Below are positions 34,738 to 44,206 of a stretch of DNA of 64,000 bases, in pieces. This DNA is from Bacteroidetes bacterium UBA7674 (GTDB taxonomy: Bacteria; Bacteroidota; Bacteroidia; Chitinophagales; Chitinophagaceae). The position numbers were made by a program, and so were the translations under genes. The stretch covers positions 124,001-188,000 of the forward strand of contig DLHG01000015.1 of assembly GCA_002483105.1 (NCBI GenBank), written 5' to 3'. The notes beneath the pieces were generated by a model. That model made no database searches, was not told where the DNA came from, and saw only the letters and a list, made by a program, of their open reading frames with translations. Position 1 is the stretch's first letter; the number at the start of each line of letters is the position of its first letter.

Positions 34738-35948
34738 TATTTATTCATTGTATAGCCCAACAACAACCAACCTATTACCAAATAAGGCGCAGGAATCTTG
34801 GTGAAATACAGAATACTGAAAGTGATAGCTACTACCACAAGGTTGGTCCACTCAAAAGGGAGTGTTTGGAACACAATGATACCCGATGCCCAAATGATCC
34901 CCACTATCGCGGCATTGATGCCTTCCAGCGCACGGTAGATGACCACGTGCTGTTTCAGGTTCTGGTATATAGGGAAGAAGAAGAATAAAAGTAAAGTGCT
35001 CGGCAGGAACACTGCGATAGTGGCTACGAGTATACCTGCTATCTGCCCCGGCACGCCGTAGGGATGCATCACCATTCCACCTACATAAGCACATACCGAA
35101 AAAACAGGCCCCGGCACAGCCTGTACTAATCCAAAACCTGTTAATAGCTCGGGTGAGGTGATTAAGGGAGTGACACCCAGTTGCTGCGGCCGTGTCACGA
35201 ACTGGAACAGCATCATGACCAGCAGCATTTGTCCGCCGCCAAATACTATTGTACCGAAACGGTAGAAGTTCTCGAACATATTGAACAGCCTGGCGTTTTC
35301 CCAATTACCCATCTTGGCGATCAGCGATAGCGCACCCGCTACTACAAATATGGCGGCGAAGAGCCAGAGGTTGTTCCAGTTGATCTTCTTCGGCTTCTGC
35401 GGCGGATCGGGGATACGCTTATTACTAAAATTGCTGATGATACCCGCTACTGCCAGTACCGCCGGAAATACCCATACCTGACGAAGCACCAATGTCACCA
35501 GCAAAGCCCCCATCATGATACCGATAGTGGCCGTATGCTTGATGCTGTTTTTCATCATCCGGGCGGCTGCAAAACAGGCAAATCCCACAGACATGGGTTG
35601 GATGTATTTAAATACAGTTGTCTGTACCTCCGCAGCATTAATGTAGGCAATAAGAAAAGAGAAGGCTCCCATTATCAGTACCGCGGGAAATATCCAGAGC
35701 AGCAGTGTCAAAATGGCCAATGGCACCCCACCCCTTTTCATGGCTATCAGCATTACTGTCTGGGTAGAAGACGGACCGGGCATCATCTGGCAGAAAGCAT
35801 TGTATTCTATCAGCTCCTCTTCTGTCACATCATGCCGCTTCTGCACAAAGGTTTTTATCATCATGCCTATATGCCCCTGCGGACCGCCAAAAGCGGTGAA
35901 GGAGTAAAAGGCAACCGCCTTGAGAAAAGGCAAATGACGGAGAAACAT
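34737..35948 (-). CDS. Chromate transporter of the ChrA (CHR) family
   Basis: A 403-residue inner-membrane protein with about eleven hydrophobic helices in two homologous halves, the double-domain CHR layout. The first half begins FLKAVAFYSFTAFGGPQGHIGMM, with the family motif FGGPxGHxGMM, followed by FCQMMPGPSSTQT. The second half repeats RFGTIVFGGGQMLLVMM and GLVQAVPGPVFSVCAYVGG. Known members export chromate by proton exchange; other family members take other anions, so the actual substrate is not certain. Confidence 0.9.
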   Translation of the reverse strand: MFLRHLPFLKAVAFYSFTAFGGPQGHIGMMIKTFVQKRHDVTEEELIEYNAFCQMMPGPSSTQTVMLIAMKRGGVPLAILTLLLWIFPAVLIMGAFSFLIAYINAAEVQTTVFKYIQPMSVGFACFAAARMMKNSIKHTATIGIMMGALLVTLVLRQVWVFPAVLAVAGIISNFSNKRIPDPPQKPKKINWNNLWLFAAIFVVAGALSLIAKMGNWENARLFNMFENFYRFGTIVFGGGQMLLVMMLFQFVTRPQQLGVTPLITSPELLTGFGLVQAVPGPVFSVCAYVGGMVMHPYGVPGQIAGILVATIAVFLPSTLLLFFFFPIYQNLKQHVVIYRALEGINAAIVGIIWASGIIVFQTLPFEWTNLVVVAITFSILYFTKIPAPYLVIGWLLLGYTMNK

Positions 35949-36061
35949 ATTTTATAATATAAAACGGCTTTTGAAATTTAAACACAAAAAACGGTAAATC
36001 GCAGGAAAAGTGGCAATTAATGAAGCTGTTTTGTATCTTGCAGCCACAAATTTAATAGGTA

Positions 36062-36214
36062 ATGAACCATTTATTGCTCAACGCATTTTACGACGCTGTT
36101 AATCAGAATGTAGGCCCGGTATTGATGTGGGTGTTTATACTGCTTATGACCATAGAACTGATCTATGTGATGGCAAAGTACCTTGGTTCTGAAAAAGGTT
36201 CGGAGAAAAAATAA
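36062..36214 (+). CDS. Small membrane protein, 50 residues
   Basis: This 51-codon ATG frame begins MNHLLLNAFYDAVNQNVGPV, then one hydrophobic helix (LMWVFILLMTIELIYVMAKY), and ends in a basic, charged tail (GSEKGSEKK). I know no name for it. It is preceded by a TATCTTG element at 36034-36040 that resembles a -7 box, and it ends five bases before the TTG start of pdxH, so the two are probably cotranscribed. Real coding status rests on the membrane-helix pattern and position only. It may also be a regulatory leader peptide of pdxH. Confidence 0.5.
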   Translation: MNHLLLNAFYDAVNQNVGPVLMWVFILLMTIELIYVMAKYLGSEKGSEKK

Positions 36215-36218
36215 AAAC

Positions 36219-36866
36219 TTGTCCTCTACGGGATCGAATATTGCAGATATTAGAAAGGATTATCGCCTGGCGGAGCTTGATGAAGCTACAGCCGGTGATG
36301 ATCCTTTAGCTTTTTTCGGCAAATGGTTCGCCGAAGCAGAACAAGCTAAAGTGCTTGAGATCAACGCCATGACCCTTGCCACCGTTGATGCCGACAACAA
36401 ACCCCACGCGCGTATAGTACTGCTGAAGGGGCTGGACGCTACAGGCTTTGTATTCTTCACTAATTACAATAGCGCCAAAGGCCACGACCTGGACGTTAAC
36501 CCTTTTGCCTCTTCGGTATTCTTCTGGCAAGAACTGGAACGCCAGGTGCGTATAGAAGGAATAACAGAGAAATTAGAACCCGAAGAAAACGATTCCTACT
36601 TTCATTCAAGGCCGGCAGGCAGCCAATTGGGCGCATGGGCTTCACCGCAAAGCCGCATTATATCATCGAGAGATATACTGAACGAGAACTACAAACTATA
36701 CGAGGATAAGTATAAAGAGAGCATACCTCGCCCTCCGCACTGGGGTGGCTACAGAATAATTCCACACCGCATAGAGTTCTGGCAAGGGCGCAGCAGCCGC
36801 ATGCACGACCGCATTCTGTTCGTTTATGAGAGCGGACAATGGCGCAAATTCAGGCTGGCACCATAG
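36219..36866 (+). CDS. pdxH: Pyridoxine/pyridoxamine 5'-phosphate oxidase PdxH
   Basis: A cytoplasmic FMN enzyme that makes pyridoxal 5'-phosphate from PNP or PMP. The core KPHARIVLLKGLDATGFVFFTNYNSAKGHDL and ASSVFFWQELERQVRIEG are the FMN-binding segments. GAWASPQSRII and the C-terminal WGGYRIIPHRIEFWQGRSSRMHDRILF hold the conserved substrate-binding Arg and His. The frame is open to a TTG at 36183, but that would overlap the 50-residue ORF. The TTG at 36219 gives LSSTGSNIADIRKDY, aligned with the N-terminal ends of PdxH proteins, and is chosen; TTG starts are uncommon. Length is 215 residues. Confidence 0.93.
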   Translation: MSSTGSNIADIRKDYRLAELDEATAGDDPLAFFGKWFAEAEQAKVLEINAMTLATVDADNKPHARIVLLKGLDATGFVFFTNYNSAKGHDLDVNPFASSVFFWQELERQVRIEGITEKLEPEENDSYFHSRPAGSQLGAWASPQSRIISSRDILNENYKLYEDKYKESIPRPPHWGGYRIIPHRIEFWQGRSSRMHDRILFVYESGQWRKFRLAP

Positions 36867-37232
36867 CTGTAAATCATTGCTTGTCAACATATGTGAATAG
36901 CTGTATATCGCATCAGATATAGCTTTTACCCATAGTTAAGCAAAAGATATTAACAGCGGAATAACATTATAATATTTCCTCTGCAAAGTTTTTCTCTCTA
37001 TCTTCGACCTCGAAATAGTTACAGTATTATTTCGTGTTCTTTATAAGATCGTCGTCTGCCATATCCCGGCTCAGGTATCAGCAGATGAATTCACGCAATA
37101 TGAACGGGTACCGCAATTGCCCGGAACAACAACTAAAGAAAAGAGAAAGAGCCTCAAAACGGGAAAACCGCTTTGATAAATTAAGAAAATATTTTATAAA
37201 TAAAAAGTTATTCACTTTAATAACATAGTTAT
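36867..37232. other. 366-base region before the polysaccharide locus
   Basis: No credible gene is seen. A bulged 9-bp hairpin followed by TTTT lies at 36899-36927 and may end pdxH. TATCTTCG at 36999-37006 resembles a -7 element, so the polysaccharide operon may have a leader of about 220 bases. A 64-codon frame at 37034-37228 with very basic composition ends just before the operon; I do not accept it as a gene. Confidence 0.5.
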
Positions 37233-38054
37233 ATGCGTCAGTATGTTTACTATATAATAATGCTTGCCACCCTGGGAATGGGCGCTTGCTCTACACAGCA
37301 AAAGTCGGTGTACTTCTCTGAGAACTCTCAGAATAACCCCGGCGTGTTCACCCAGAAGATGGACCGCGTTAAAGACCTGACCATTCAGCCCGATGATATC
37401 CTTGCTATTAAAGTAACTACTATCAGCAGCATGAGTATGTCAGAAAAGTCACCTGTCAATATATTCAATGAAGGTGGAACCAGTTATACTATTAGTGAAA
37501 CAACTGCCAATGGTAATAGTGGTGGTATGCAAACCAACGGTTACCTGGTAGACGCAAATGGCAACATTGATTTTCCTGTAGTAGGTAAATTCTCAGTAGG
37601 AGGTAAAACACTGCGCCAGGTGAAAGACGGACTTTCCATGAAGCTGAAAGATTATGTGAAAGACCCGATAGTGGAAGCACGTATCATCAACTATAAAGTA
37701 ACTGTACTTGGCGAAGTAGGCCGCCCGGGAACTATTACAGCGCCTAACCACAGGATAAGCGTGGTAGATGCAGTAGCAGCAGCAGGCGATGTATTGCTCA
37801 CCGGCCGCAAAGACAATGTACTGATAGTACGTGAAACAGACGGTGTAAGAGAATTCGCGCGCCTGAATCTTAACAGCACAAATATTTTTAGTAGCCCTTA
37901 TTATTATTTAAAACAAAACGATATCGTATACGTAGAGGCTGCGCGTCTCCGCCGTCAACAAAACAGCGAATTCACGCAAGTATATCTGCCGGTGTTCTCA
38001 ACGTTGATCTCAACGATGCTGGCGATATACGGTATCATAGTCCTTAGCAAGTAA
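37233..38054 (+). CDS. Polysaccharide export outer-membrane lipoprotein (Wza/OPX family)
   Basis: A 273-residue lipoprotein, the outer-membrane part of a polysaccharide export channel. The signal ends in LGMGAC, so Cys19 should carry lipid. The Poly_export domain begins VKDLTIQPDDILAIKVTTIS and continues through GYLVDANGNIDFPVVGKFSVGGKTLRQV, the most conserved block. One SLBB-type domain follows (YKVTVLGEVGRPGTITAPNHRISVVDAVAAAGD). The C-terminus has a hydrophobic segment of about 20 residues (TLISTMLAIYGIIVL) where Wza has its barrel-forming helix. The kinase/copolymerase gene begins three bases later. Confidence 0.93.
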   Translation: MRQYVYYIIMLATLGMGACSTQQKSVYFSENSQNNPGVFTQKMDRVKDLTIQPDDILAIKVTTISSMSMSEKSPVNIFNEGGTSYTISETTANGNSGGMQTNGYLVDANGNIDFPVVGKFSVGGKTLRQVKDGLSMKLKDYVKDPIVEARIINYKVTVLGEVGRPGTITAPNHRISVVDAVAAAGDVLLTGRKDNVLIVRETDGVREFARLNLNSTNIFSSPYYYLKQNDIVYVEAARLRRQQNSEFTQVYLPVFSTLISTMLAIYGIIVLSK

Positions 38055-38057
38055 ACC

Positions 38058-40466
38058 ATGGAAAACACAAACCAACAATTTTCCGAACGAATACTTAAGC
38101 AGTTCAACTCATCGTTTGATTTCAAACGATTAGCAGGTTCTATATTAAGTAACTGGTACTGGTATGTACTCACGCTCACTGTTACGCTTACTGCAGGATA
38201 CCTGTATATCCGCTATACTACGCCACAGTATGCGATCAAGAGTTCTATCCTGATAGATGAAACACAGGAAAACAGTACTAAGAGCCTTCTCAGCAAGCTC
38301 GAGTCCGGCAAGGAAAATACTCCTTCTACTAATCTCTACAATGAGATGTTCATCCTGAAAAGCCAGGATCTTATCGCCCAGATAGTTGACTCACTGGATA
38401 TGAATGTGCGCTACTGGAGTATTGGCCGTGTAAAAGAAACCGAGGTGTATGAAGAGTGCCCGATAAAAGTAGTGTTTGACGAAAACGGTTATAAAGGAAA
38501 AAACAGTGAATTCAAAGTACAACAAGTATCGGAAGGCCTGTTTGAAGTAAGCTATAAAGACCTTACTGCTAAAGTGGATCTTGACTCTTATACTGATATG
38601 GGTTTTGGTAATTTCAAGATCATCTATACTTCGGGCCCTAAAGTAAATAAGAAACAACTAAGCCAGGTAAGCTATTTGGTGAAAGTGGAAAACCCTTTAC
38701 AAACCAACCAGGCGATATTAAAAGCATTAAAAGTAAACCCGGGAGACGGAAGGACGAGCCTGCTGGAACTGAGCATGAACGACAACCTGCCACAACGTGG
38801 TGTTGACTTTATGAACGCGCTCATCTTCTTCTATCAAAAGAAGGAACTGGAGAATATTACCCGAAGCGCCGCCCGTACCAGGGACTTTATCAATAAGAGC
38901 AAAGGCTCTATGATCGTTGACCTGCGTACTATGGACACGATGGTGGAAACCATTAAAGTGAACAATGAGATAACAGACCCGCAAGCACAGTCTGCAAGTT
39001 TATACACTGAAAAGGTTGCCGCTGAGCAAAAAGTAAATCAACTGATAGCGGAAAAGCAAGCTATCGTTGCCCTTCAGCAAAGCTTACGCCAGAACAGGAA
39101 CCAGGTGATAGCCGGTATGGGTATACAAAATCCGATACTGCTTGACCAGATAAGCAAATACAACACAGCTGTTACAAAACTTGACGAACTGCAACGCAAC
39201 TACGGCCCGTCAAACCCATACATAGAGCAGGCGCAAGCTGAAATAAACTCTATGCGCAAAAGGGCATTGGACGCGACAGACGGGATATATAATTCTATCA
39301 ATATCGCACTGCAAAACGCATCAAGCAACGTTGCTACCAGCACTAGTCGCATTAAAGCCGTACCGGAAGTTGACCGTAATATAAAAGACGTAAGACGTAA
39401 CTACGATGTATCTCAGAACGTATATCTATACCTCTACCAAAAAGGTATTGAGAACGAGATATCACTGTATGCCGCTACTAACAAATCGAAAGTAGTAATA
39501 GCGCCTTTTGCAAGTAATGGACCTATAGCCCCCATAAACAAGAACGTTTACCTGGCGATGCTGATGCTCGGTCTGATGCTGCCTACAGTTTCGTTGGTTA
39601 TTCGTGAGTTGCTGAACAATAAAGTAATTAATGAGAACGATATAGAATCGTTGACAACAATTCCGATCATTGGTTCTGTGAGCTTGTCTGAAGAGACCAA
39701 TGGCAAGGAAAACTCTATCGTTGTTGGCCCGCACGTTCGTACAGGTATAGCTGAGCAGTTCCGCCTGATAAGGGCAAACCTCGAGTTCATGTCTGCTACT
39801 ACGGATAAAAAGGTATTTGTAGTGACATCGAGCACCAGTGGAGAGGGTAAATCATTCGTTTCTATCAACCTCGGTATCACCATGACACTAGCCAAGAAGC
39901 GTGTAGTCATTATGGAGTTCGACCTGAGAAAACCAAAGATCAGCTCATACCTTGGCCTTAGCAATGAAGGTGGTATCAGTGGCTATCTTGCGGGCATCTC
40001 AGATCTGGGCCAGGTATTAAAAGCCTCGGGTGTACACGAGAACCTGTACATCGCCAATTGCGGCCCGATACCTCCTAACCCCGGTGAATTGCTGGTATTG
40101 CCAACAACTAAGGAACTGATTGAAGAACTACAGGAAATGTTTGACGTCATCATCATTGATACTGCACCAATAGGACTTGTTTCTGATGCCCTGATACTGT
40201 CTCAATATGCCACTATCAACATGTTCGTTGTTCGCCAGTCCTATACCATCAAAGACCAGGTGCGCATGTTCGATGTACTGCACAAAGACCATAAAATACA
40301 AAGCCCTGCACTGATATTTAACGGTGTAGAATACAAGAAGAAATATGGTTATGGTTACGGACAAGGCTATGGCTATGGTTATAGCTACGGACAGGGATAC
40401 GGGCCTACCGGTGACGAGCCTGTTAAAAAGAAAAAGAAGAAAGTTTCATCGTTTTTTACGAAATAA
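38058..40466 (+). CDS. Wzc-type polysaccharide copolymerase / tyrosine autokinase
   Basis: An 802-residue inner-membrane protein. A first helix (residues of about 33-52) begins a Wzz-like periplasmic part with long coiled-coil helices (about 270-430); a second helix is at about 490-512. The cytoplasmic BY-kinase has Walker A SSTSGEGKS (about 591-599), A' VVIMEFDLRKPK and Walker B VIIIDTAPIGLVSD. The C-terminal tail is a Gly-Tyr cluster at about 765-785 with eight tyrosines, the place where these kinases autophosphorylate, and ends in a Lys run. Phosphorylation cycling controls polymer length and export. It forms the envelope-spanning channel with the export lipoprotein upstream. Confidence 0.95.
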   Translation: MENTNQQFSERILKQFNSSFDFKRLAGSILSNWYWYVLTLTVTLTAGYLYIRYTTPQYAIKSSILIDETQENSTKSLLSKLESGKENTPSTNLYNEMFILKSQDLIAQIVDSLDMNVRYWSIGRVKETEVYEECPIKVVFDENGYKGKNSEFKVQQVSEGLFEVSYKDLTAKVDLDSYTDMGFGNFKIIYTSGPKVNKKQLSQVSYLVKVENPLQTNQAILKALKVNPGDGRTSLLELSMNDNLPQRGVDFMNALIFFYQKKELENITRSAARTRDFINKSKGSMIVDLRTMDTMVETIKVNNEITDPQAQSASLYTEKVAAEQKVNQLIAEKQAIVALQQSLRQNRNQVIAGMGIQNPILLDQISKYNTAVTKLDELQRNYGPSNPYIEQAQAEINSMRKRALDATDGIYNSINIALQNASSNVATSTSRIKAVPEVDRNIKDVRRNYDVSQNVYLYLYQKGIENEISLYAATNKSKVVIAPFASNGPIAPINKNVYLAMLMLGLMLPTVSLVIRELLNNKVINENDIESLTTIPIIGSVSLSEETNGKENSIVVGPHVRTGIAEQFRLIRANLEFMSATTDKKVFVVTSSTSGEGKSFVSINLGITMTLAKKRVVIMEFDLRKPKISSYLGLSNEGGISGYLAGISDLGQVLKASGVHENLYIANCGPIPPNPGELLVLPTTKELIEELQEMFDVIIIDTAPIGLVSDALILSQYATINMFVVRQSYTIKDQVRMFDVLHKDHKIQSPALIFNGVEYKKKYGYGYGQGYGYGYSYGQGYGPTGDEPVKKKKKKVSSFFTK

Positions 40467-40469
40467 AAC

Positions 40470-40495
40470 AAATAGCCCCTTTTAAGGGGCTATTT
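40470..40495 (+). terminator. Hairpin after the Wzc-type gene
   Basis: A perfect 10-bp stem AAATAGCCCC/GGGGCTATTT with a six-base loop starts 4 bases after the stop codon. The T-tract is short, so it may only lower transcription of the downstream genes. Confidence 0.65.
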
Positions 40496-40558
40496 ACATC
40501 CCAATAACAACAAAAAACTATTTTTACTAATAGTTTTACAGGCAAAACAAAACAGATA

Positions 40559-42316
40559 ATGAGATTAAGAGGTGGAGGATTACTAAGCGTGATCCGAAAG
40601 TTTCAGAAAATGTTTAATCCACAGCAGAAGAGATCTTTTGCTGTACTGATACCTCTTACATTTTTCAGCTCAATCACTGACCTGTTTGGTTTGTCCCTCA
40701 TCATTCCCGTGGTGAGTCTTGTACTTTCCCCAACATTCTACAACACCACTATTGTCCATTTTCCATCATTGCACCACCTGGATAAGGAGCACCTGCTGAT
40801 GGCGGTAGTATTGGTCTTCTTTACACTATTAATAGTTAAGAACCTCATCGGTTTGTTTATCAACCGCAGGCAGGTAAAATTCACAGAAACACTTTTTGTT
40901 AGTTCGTCCCTTAACGTGTTGAGTAACATATATGACCGCTCTTACACTAATCTCCAAAAGAACACATCCAACGAACTGGTAAACAAAGCAACGCAAGTGC
41001 AAATGGACCTGGCCAGCTATGCCGCAATATCCATTATCATCATCATTAATGAGAGTATGATATTCGCACTGACGATAGTTGCCATGTGCATATGGAACTG
41101 GCAACTATCGTTACTACTCATGGCAGCTATAGTGCCAACCGTAGGACTTTTCTACAGAAAAGTAAAACAAAAAATAAAGGAAGCCGGCGCGATAAAGAAC
41201 AGGGAGGGGATCAGCCTATATGCAAAAGCACAGGAAATGATCATCGGCTACACCGACATTAAAATAGCCGGCACAGAAAAATCATTCAAGGCCAAATTTA
41301 AAAGAATAGCCAAAACAGTAAGTACCAACCAGGGCAAGGCAGACTTCATGATGTTCGTTCCAACCCGCATTATAGAGATTGCCATATTTACCTGCATCCT
41401 CATTATCCTTCTTTACGGCATTTACGTAATAAAGAACCCCGAGGAAATGGTGACCACTATCAGCTTTTTTGCCGTGATAGCCTACAGGAGCATTCCTTCC
41501 GTTAACAGGTTCGCTATGGCCCTGACAACGCTTAGCAATAACGAATTCATGTTCAATGACGAAGAATTCTATTACAACAAAAAACACGAGCAGGAAGAAG
41601 AAAGCACACCCGTGCAGTTCAACGATAAAATAGTGTTCGACAACGTATCCTATCAGTACGAAAACAGCAAGAAGAAGGTGCTCACGGATTGCAACCTGAC
41701 CATCAACAAAGGTGATAAAATAGGCATTATAGGAAAATCAGGAGCAGGTAAATCTACACTGATCAATAATATCCTCGGCTTCCTTACCCCTACACAAGGA
41801 GAAATAACTATAGACGGGACTCTGCTCAACAGCCGATCAGTAAAGAGCTGGTGGAAAATTGTGGGTTATGTAAGACAGGAAGTATTTATTATGAATGCTT
41901 CGTTTGTTGAGAATATTGCCCTCGGTGTTCCTATTGAAGACATAGATATTGAACGAGTAAAGAAAGCAATACAACTGGCAAGCCTGCAAGACCTTGTGCT
42001 GGATCTACCCGAGGGCTACGATACTGTCCTTAGTGAAAGAGGAAATAACTTGTCAGGCGGACAAAAGCAAAGAATAGCCATTGCCCGTGCGATATATAAA
42101 GGTGCTGAGATATTGATATTTGATGAAGCTACTTCAGCGCTGGACTCAAAAACAGAAGAAGAGATCACTAATGCCATCAGGCAACTAGGCCAACAAAATC
42201 TTACTATCATCATTATAGCGCACAGATACACATCTTTGAAATATTGCAATCACATTTACGAACTGCAGGATGGAAGAATTAGTGCTGAAATTGCTTACGC
42301 AGACCTTATTCACTAA
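40559..42316 (+). CDS. ABC transporter fusion protein, PglK/MsbA-like lipid-linked glycan flippase
   Basis: A 585-residue half-transporter with six membrane helices in residues 1-320 and an ATPase domain at the C-terminus. Walker A is GKSGAGKSTLI, the signature LSGGQKQRIAIARA and Walker B ILIFDEATSALD, all intact. Exporters of this fused type include PglK, which flips lipid-linked oligosaccharides, and MsbA. In this locus it takes the place where a Wzx flippase would be expected, so a role in moving lipid-linked repeat units is likely by context. The N-terminus is short and cytoplasmic. Confidence 0.86.
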   Translation: MRLRGGGLLSVIRKFQKMFNPQQKRSFAVLIPLTFFSSITDLFGLSLIIPVVSLVLSPTFYNTTIVHFPSLHHLDKEHLLMAVVLVFFTLLIVKNLIGLFINRRQVKFTETLFVSSSLNVLSNIYDRSYTNLQKNTSNELVNKATQVQMDLASYAAISIIIIINESMIFALTIVAMCIWNWQLSLLLMAAIVPTVGLFYRKVKQKIKEAGAIKNREGISLYAKAQEMIIGYTDIKIAGTEKSFKAKFKRIAKTVSTNQGKADFMMFVPTRIIEIAIFTCILIILLYGIYVIKNPEEMVTTISFFAVIAYRSIPSVNRFAMALTTLSNNEFMFNDEEFYYNKKHEQEEESTPVQFNDKIVFDNVSYQYENSKKKVLTDCNLTINKGDKIGIIGKSGAGKSTLINNILGFLTPTQGEITIDGTLLNSRSVKSWWKIVGYVRQEVFIMNASFVENIALGVPIEDIDIERVKKAIQLASLQDLVLDLPEGYDTVLSERGNNLSGGQKQRIAIARAIYKGAEILIFDEATSALDSKTEEEITNAIRQLGQQNLTIIIIAHRYTSLKYCNHIYELQDGRISAEIAYADLIH

Positions 42317-42334
42317 AATCCCGTTTAATATTAT

Positions 42335-44203
42335 ATGTGCGGAATTAGCGGCTACATAGGAAAATTTAATGAACATGATATAAAGGTCAGCATGGAGTCC
42401 CTAGCACACCGTGGCCCTGATGCTTTTGACGTGTTCACTGAAGACGATGTAACGCTGGCACACAGGAGGCTTTCTATACTGGACCTGTCGGAACACGCCA
42501 ACCAGCCATTTAACTTTGAATATCTCACGCTCGTTTTTAACGGGGAACTATACAACTACCGGGAAGTAAGGACAGAACTGGCTAAAGAAGGATATACTTT
42601 CAGTACCAACTCCGACACTGAAGTGCTGATAAAGGCCTTCCATAAATGGGGTAAGGACAGCATCAACCGTTTTATCGGGATGTTCGCCTTTGCGATGTAT
42701 GACAAGCGCGACAAAAGTATTTTACTATGCAGGGACCGGGTAGGCGTAAAACCACTCTACTACACCCTGGAAAACGGGCTAGTATTCGGCAGTGAAATGA
42801 GGTCCATCATTCCCGTGCTGAAAAACAAAGAGACAAATCCTGAGAGCATCTACGAGTATTTCCGCTTTGGATACATCTCTGATGATAAAACGATATTCAG
42901 CAACGTAAAGAAACTATCCCCTGGCTATTATCTTCATTATAAAGAAGGTAAAACATCCCTGTTTCCTTATTGGGACGCAAAGGATGCACTCAAAACATCT
43001 GTACCTGAGCTCAGCGATAAAGAATGGGAACGCAGGCTGCATGAGTTACTCATAGATGCTTTCAGCAAACGTATGATCTCTGATGTGCCGGTTGGTGTAT
43101 TCCTGAGCGGCGGCATTGATAGTTCACTTGTTGCATCGTTGTTGCAAAAGAACTACGGCAACATACATACCTTCACTATCGGATTTGATGATGAGCGCTA
43201 CAACGAAGCACACATTGCCAAAGAGGTAGCACAACACCTGGGCACAACGCACACTGAATTTACCCTCAACATATCAGATGCTTATGATACTCTGCAGGGC
43301 TTTTATGACATATATAGTGAGCCCTTTGCGGACTCATCAGGCATACCCAGCACCATAGTGTCAAAGCTGGCTGCCGATGCGGGAATAAAAGTGGTACTTT
43401 CCGGTGAAGGCGGCGATGAGCTCTTTTGCGGATACAGCAGGTACAACGATGTTATGGTTTTGCACAACAAACTAAAAAAGATCCCCCACCCTATCCGTAA
43501 GCCATTTTCGTCTTTAGCCAAAGGCATTGACAATAGCGGTATACTGAACAAACTATACCGTGGCAACACAGAACACAAAGTTGCTGCGGGAGCAGAACTC
43601 ATAGGCAGTCAAAGTTTGGGCGACACTTACAATGCATACATTGCCAATCAAAGCCATGACGAACTAAAGGCACTGCTCAAAGATGTTCCGGGAAATGGCA
43701 TTGAGATAGACCTGATATCAGAGAACATGGAAGGACTGATGTTCTACGATATGAAGACCTATCTGCCCGATGACCTGCTGGTAAAAATGGATAGAGCCAC
43801 AATGCATAACAGCATTGAGGGCCGCGAACCTTTCCTTGACCACCGGATTATAGAGCTCGCCTTACAAATGCCCGAAAACCTGAAATACAGGAATGGCCAA
43901 AGTAAATGGATACTCAGGCAAATACTGGGCAAATATGTACCCGACAAATTCTTCAACAGGCCCAAAAAAGGTTTTTCTATTCCTATCTTTAAATGGTTCA
44001 GTGAACACCTTGACAATATGTTCGCTCACTTCCTTACCCACGAAAGAATAGAGAAAACGGGAATCTTCAATACAGCTGAAGTATTGAGGGAATATGACAA
44101 ATACAAATGGAACAAAAAGCATAACAAAGAATATAACATTGAAAAAATGTGGCGCCTGCTCAGTTTTATGATGTGGTGGGACAAATGGAATGAAAAACTC
44201 TAA
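42335..44203 (+). CDS. asnB: Asparagine synthase (glutamine-hydrolysing)-type amidotransferase 1
   Basis: A 622-residue class II glutamine amidotransferase. MCGISGYIG gives the nucleophile Cys after Met removal, and AHRGPDAFDVF, FNGELYNYREV and the SDTEVLIKAF loop form the glutaminase site. The synthetase domain has the PP-loop FLSGGIDSSLVASLL for ATP. Homologues such as WbpS in Pseudomonas amidate uronic acids in polysaccharide loci, so the true acceptor may be a sugar acid and not aspartate. It lies between the flippase and a glycosyltransferase, with 18- and 3-base gaps, which favours this view. Confidence 0.85.
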   Translation: MCGISGYIGKFNEHDIKVSMESLAHRGPDAFDVFTEDDVTLAHRRLSILDLSEHANQPFNFEYLTLVFNGELYNYREVRTELAKEGYTFSTNSDTEVLIKAFHKWGKDSINRFIGMFAFAMYDKRDKSILLCRDRVGVKPLYYTLENGLVFGSEMRSIIPVLKNKETNPESIYEYFRFGYISDDKTIFSNVKKLSPGYYLHYKEGKTSLFPYWDAKDALKTSVPELSDKEWERRLHELLIDAFSKRMISDVPVGVFLSGGIDSSLVASLLQKNYGNIHTFTIGFDDERYNEAHIAKEVAQHLGTTHTEFTLNISDAYDTLQGFYDIYSEPFADSSGIPSTIVSKLAADAGIKVVLSGEGGDELFCGYSRYNDVMVLHNKLKKIPHPIRKPFSSLAKGIDNSGILNKLYRGNTEHKVAAGAELIGSQSLGDTYNAYIANQSHDELKALLKDVPGNGIEIDLISENMEGLMFYDMKTYLPDDLLVKMDRATMHNSIEGREPFLDHRIIELALQMPENLKYRNGQSKWILRQILGKYVPDKFFNRPKKGFSIPIFKWFSEHLDNMFAHFLTHERIEKTGIFNTAEVLREYDKYKWNKKHNKEYNIEKMWRLLSFMMWWDKWNEKL

Positions 44204-44206
44204 GTA

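Noticed and set aside
36183..36218. Upstream TTG start of pdxH
   Set aside because: It would overlap the 50-residue ORF and add basic residues not seen in PdxH.
36899..36927. Strong terminator after pdxH
   Set aside because: The stem has a two-base bulge and only four T follow, so it is mentioned only as a weak possibility.
37034..37228. 64-codon frame just before the polysaccharide operon
   Set aside because: No ATG with a sensible context, extreme Lys/Arg/Asn content, no fold pattern, and it lies in the probable leader.
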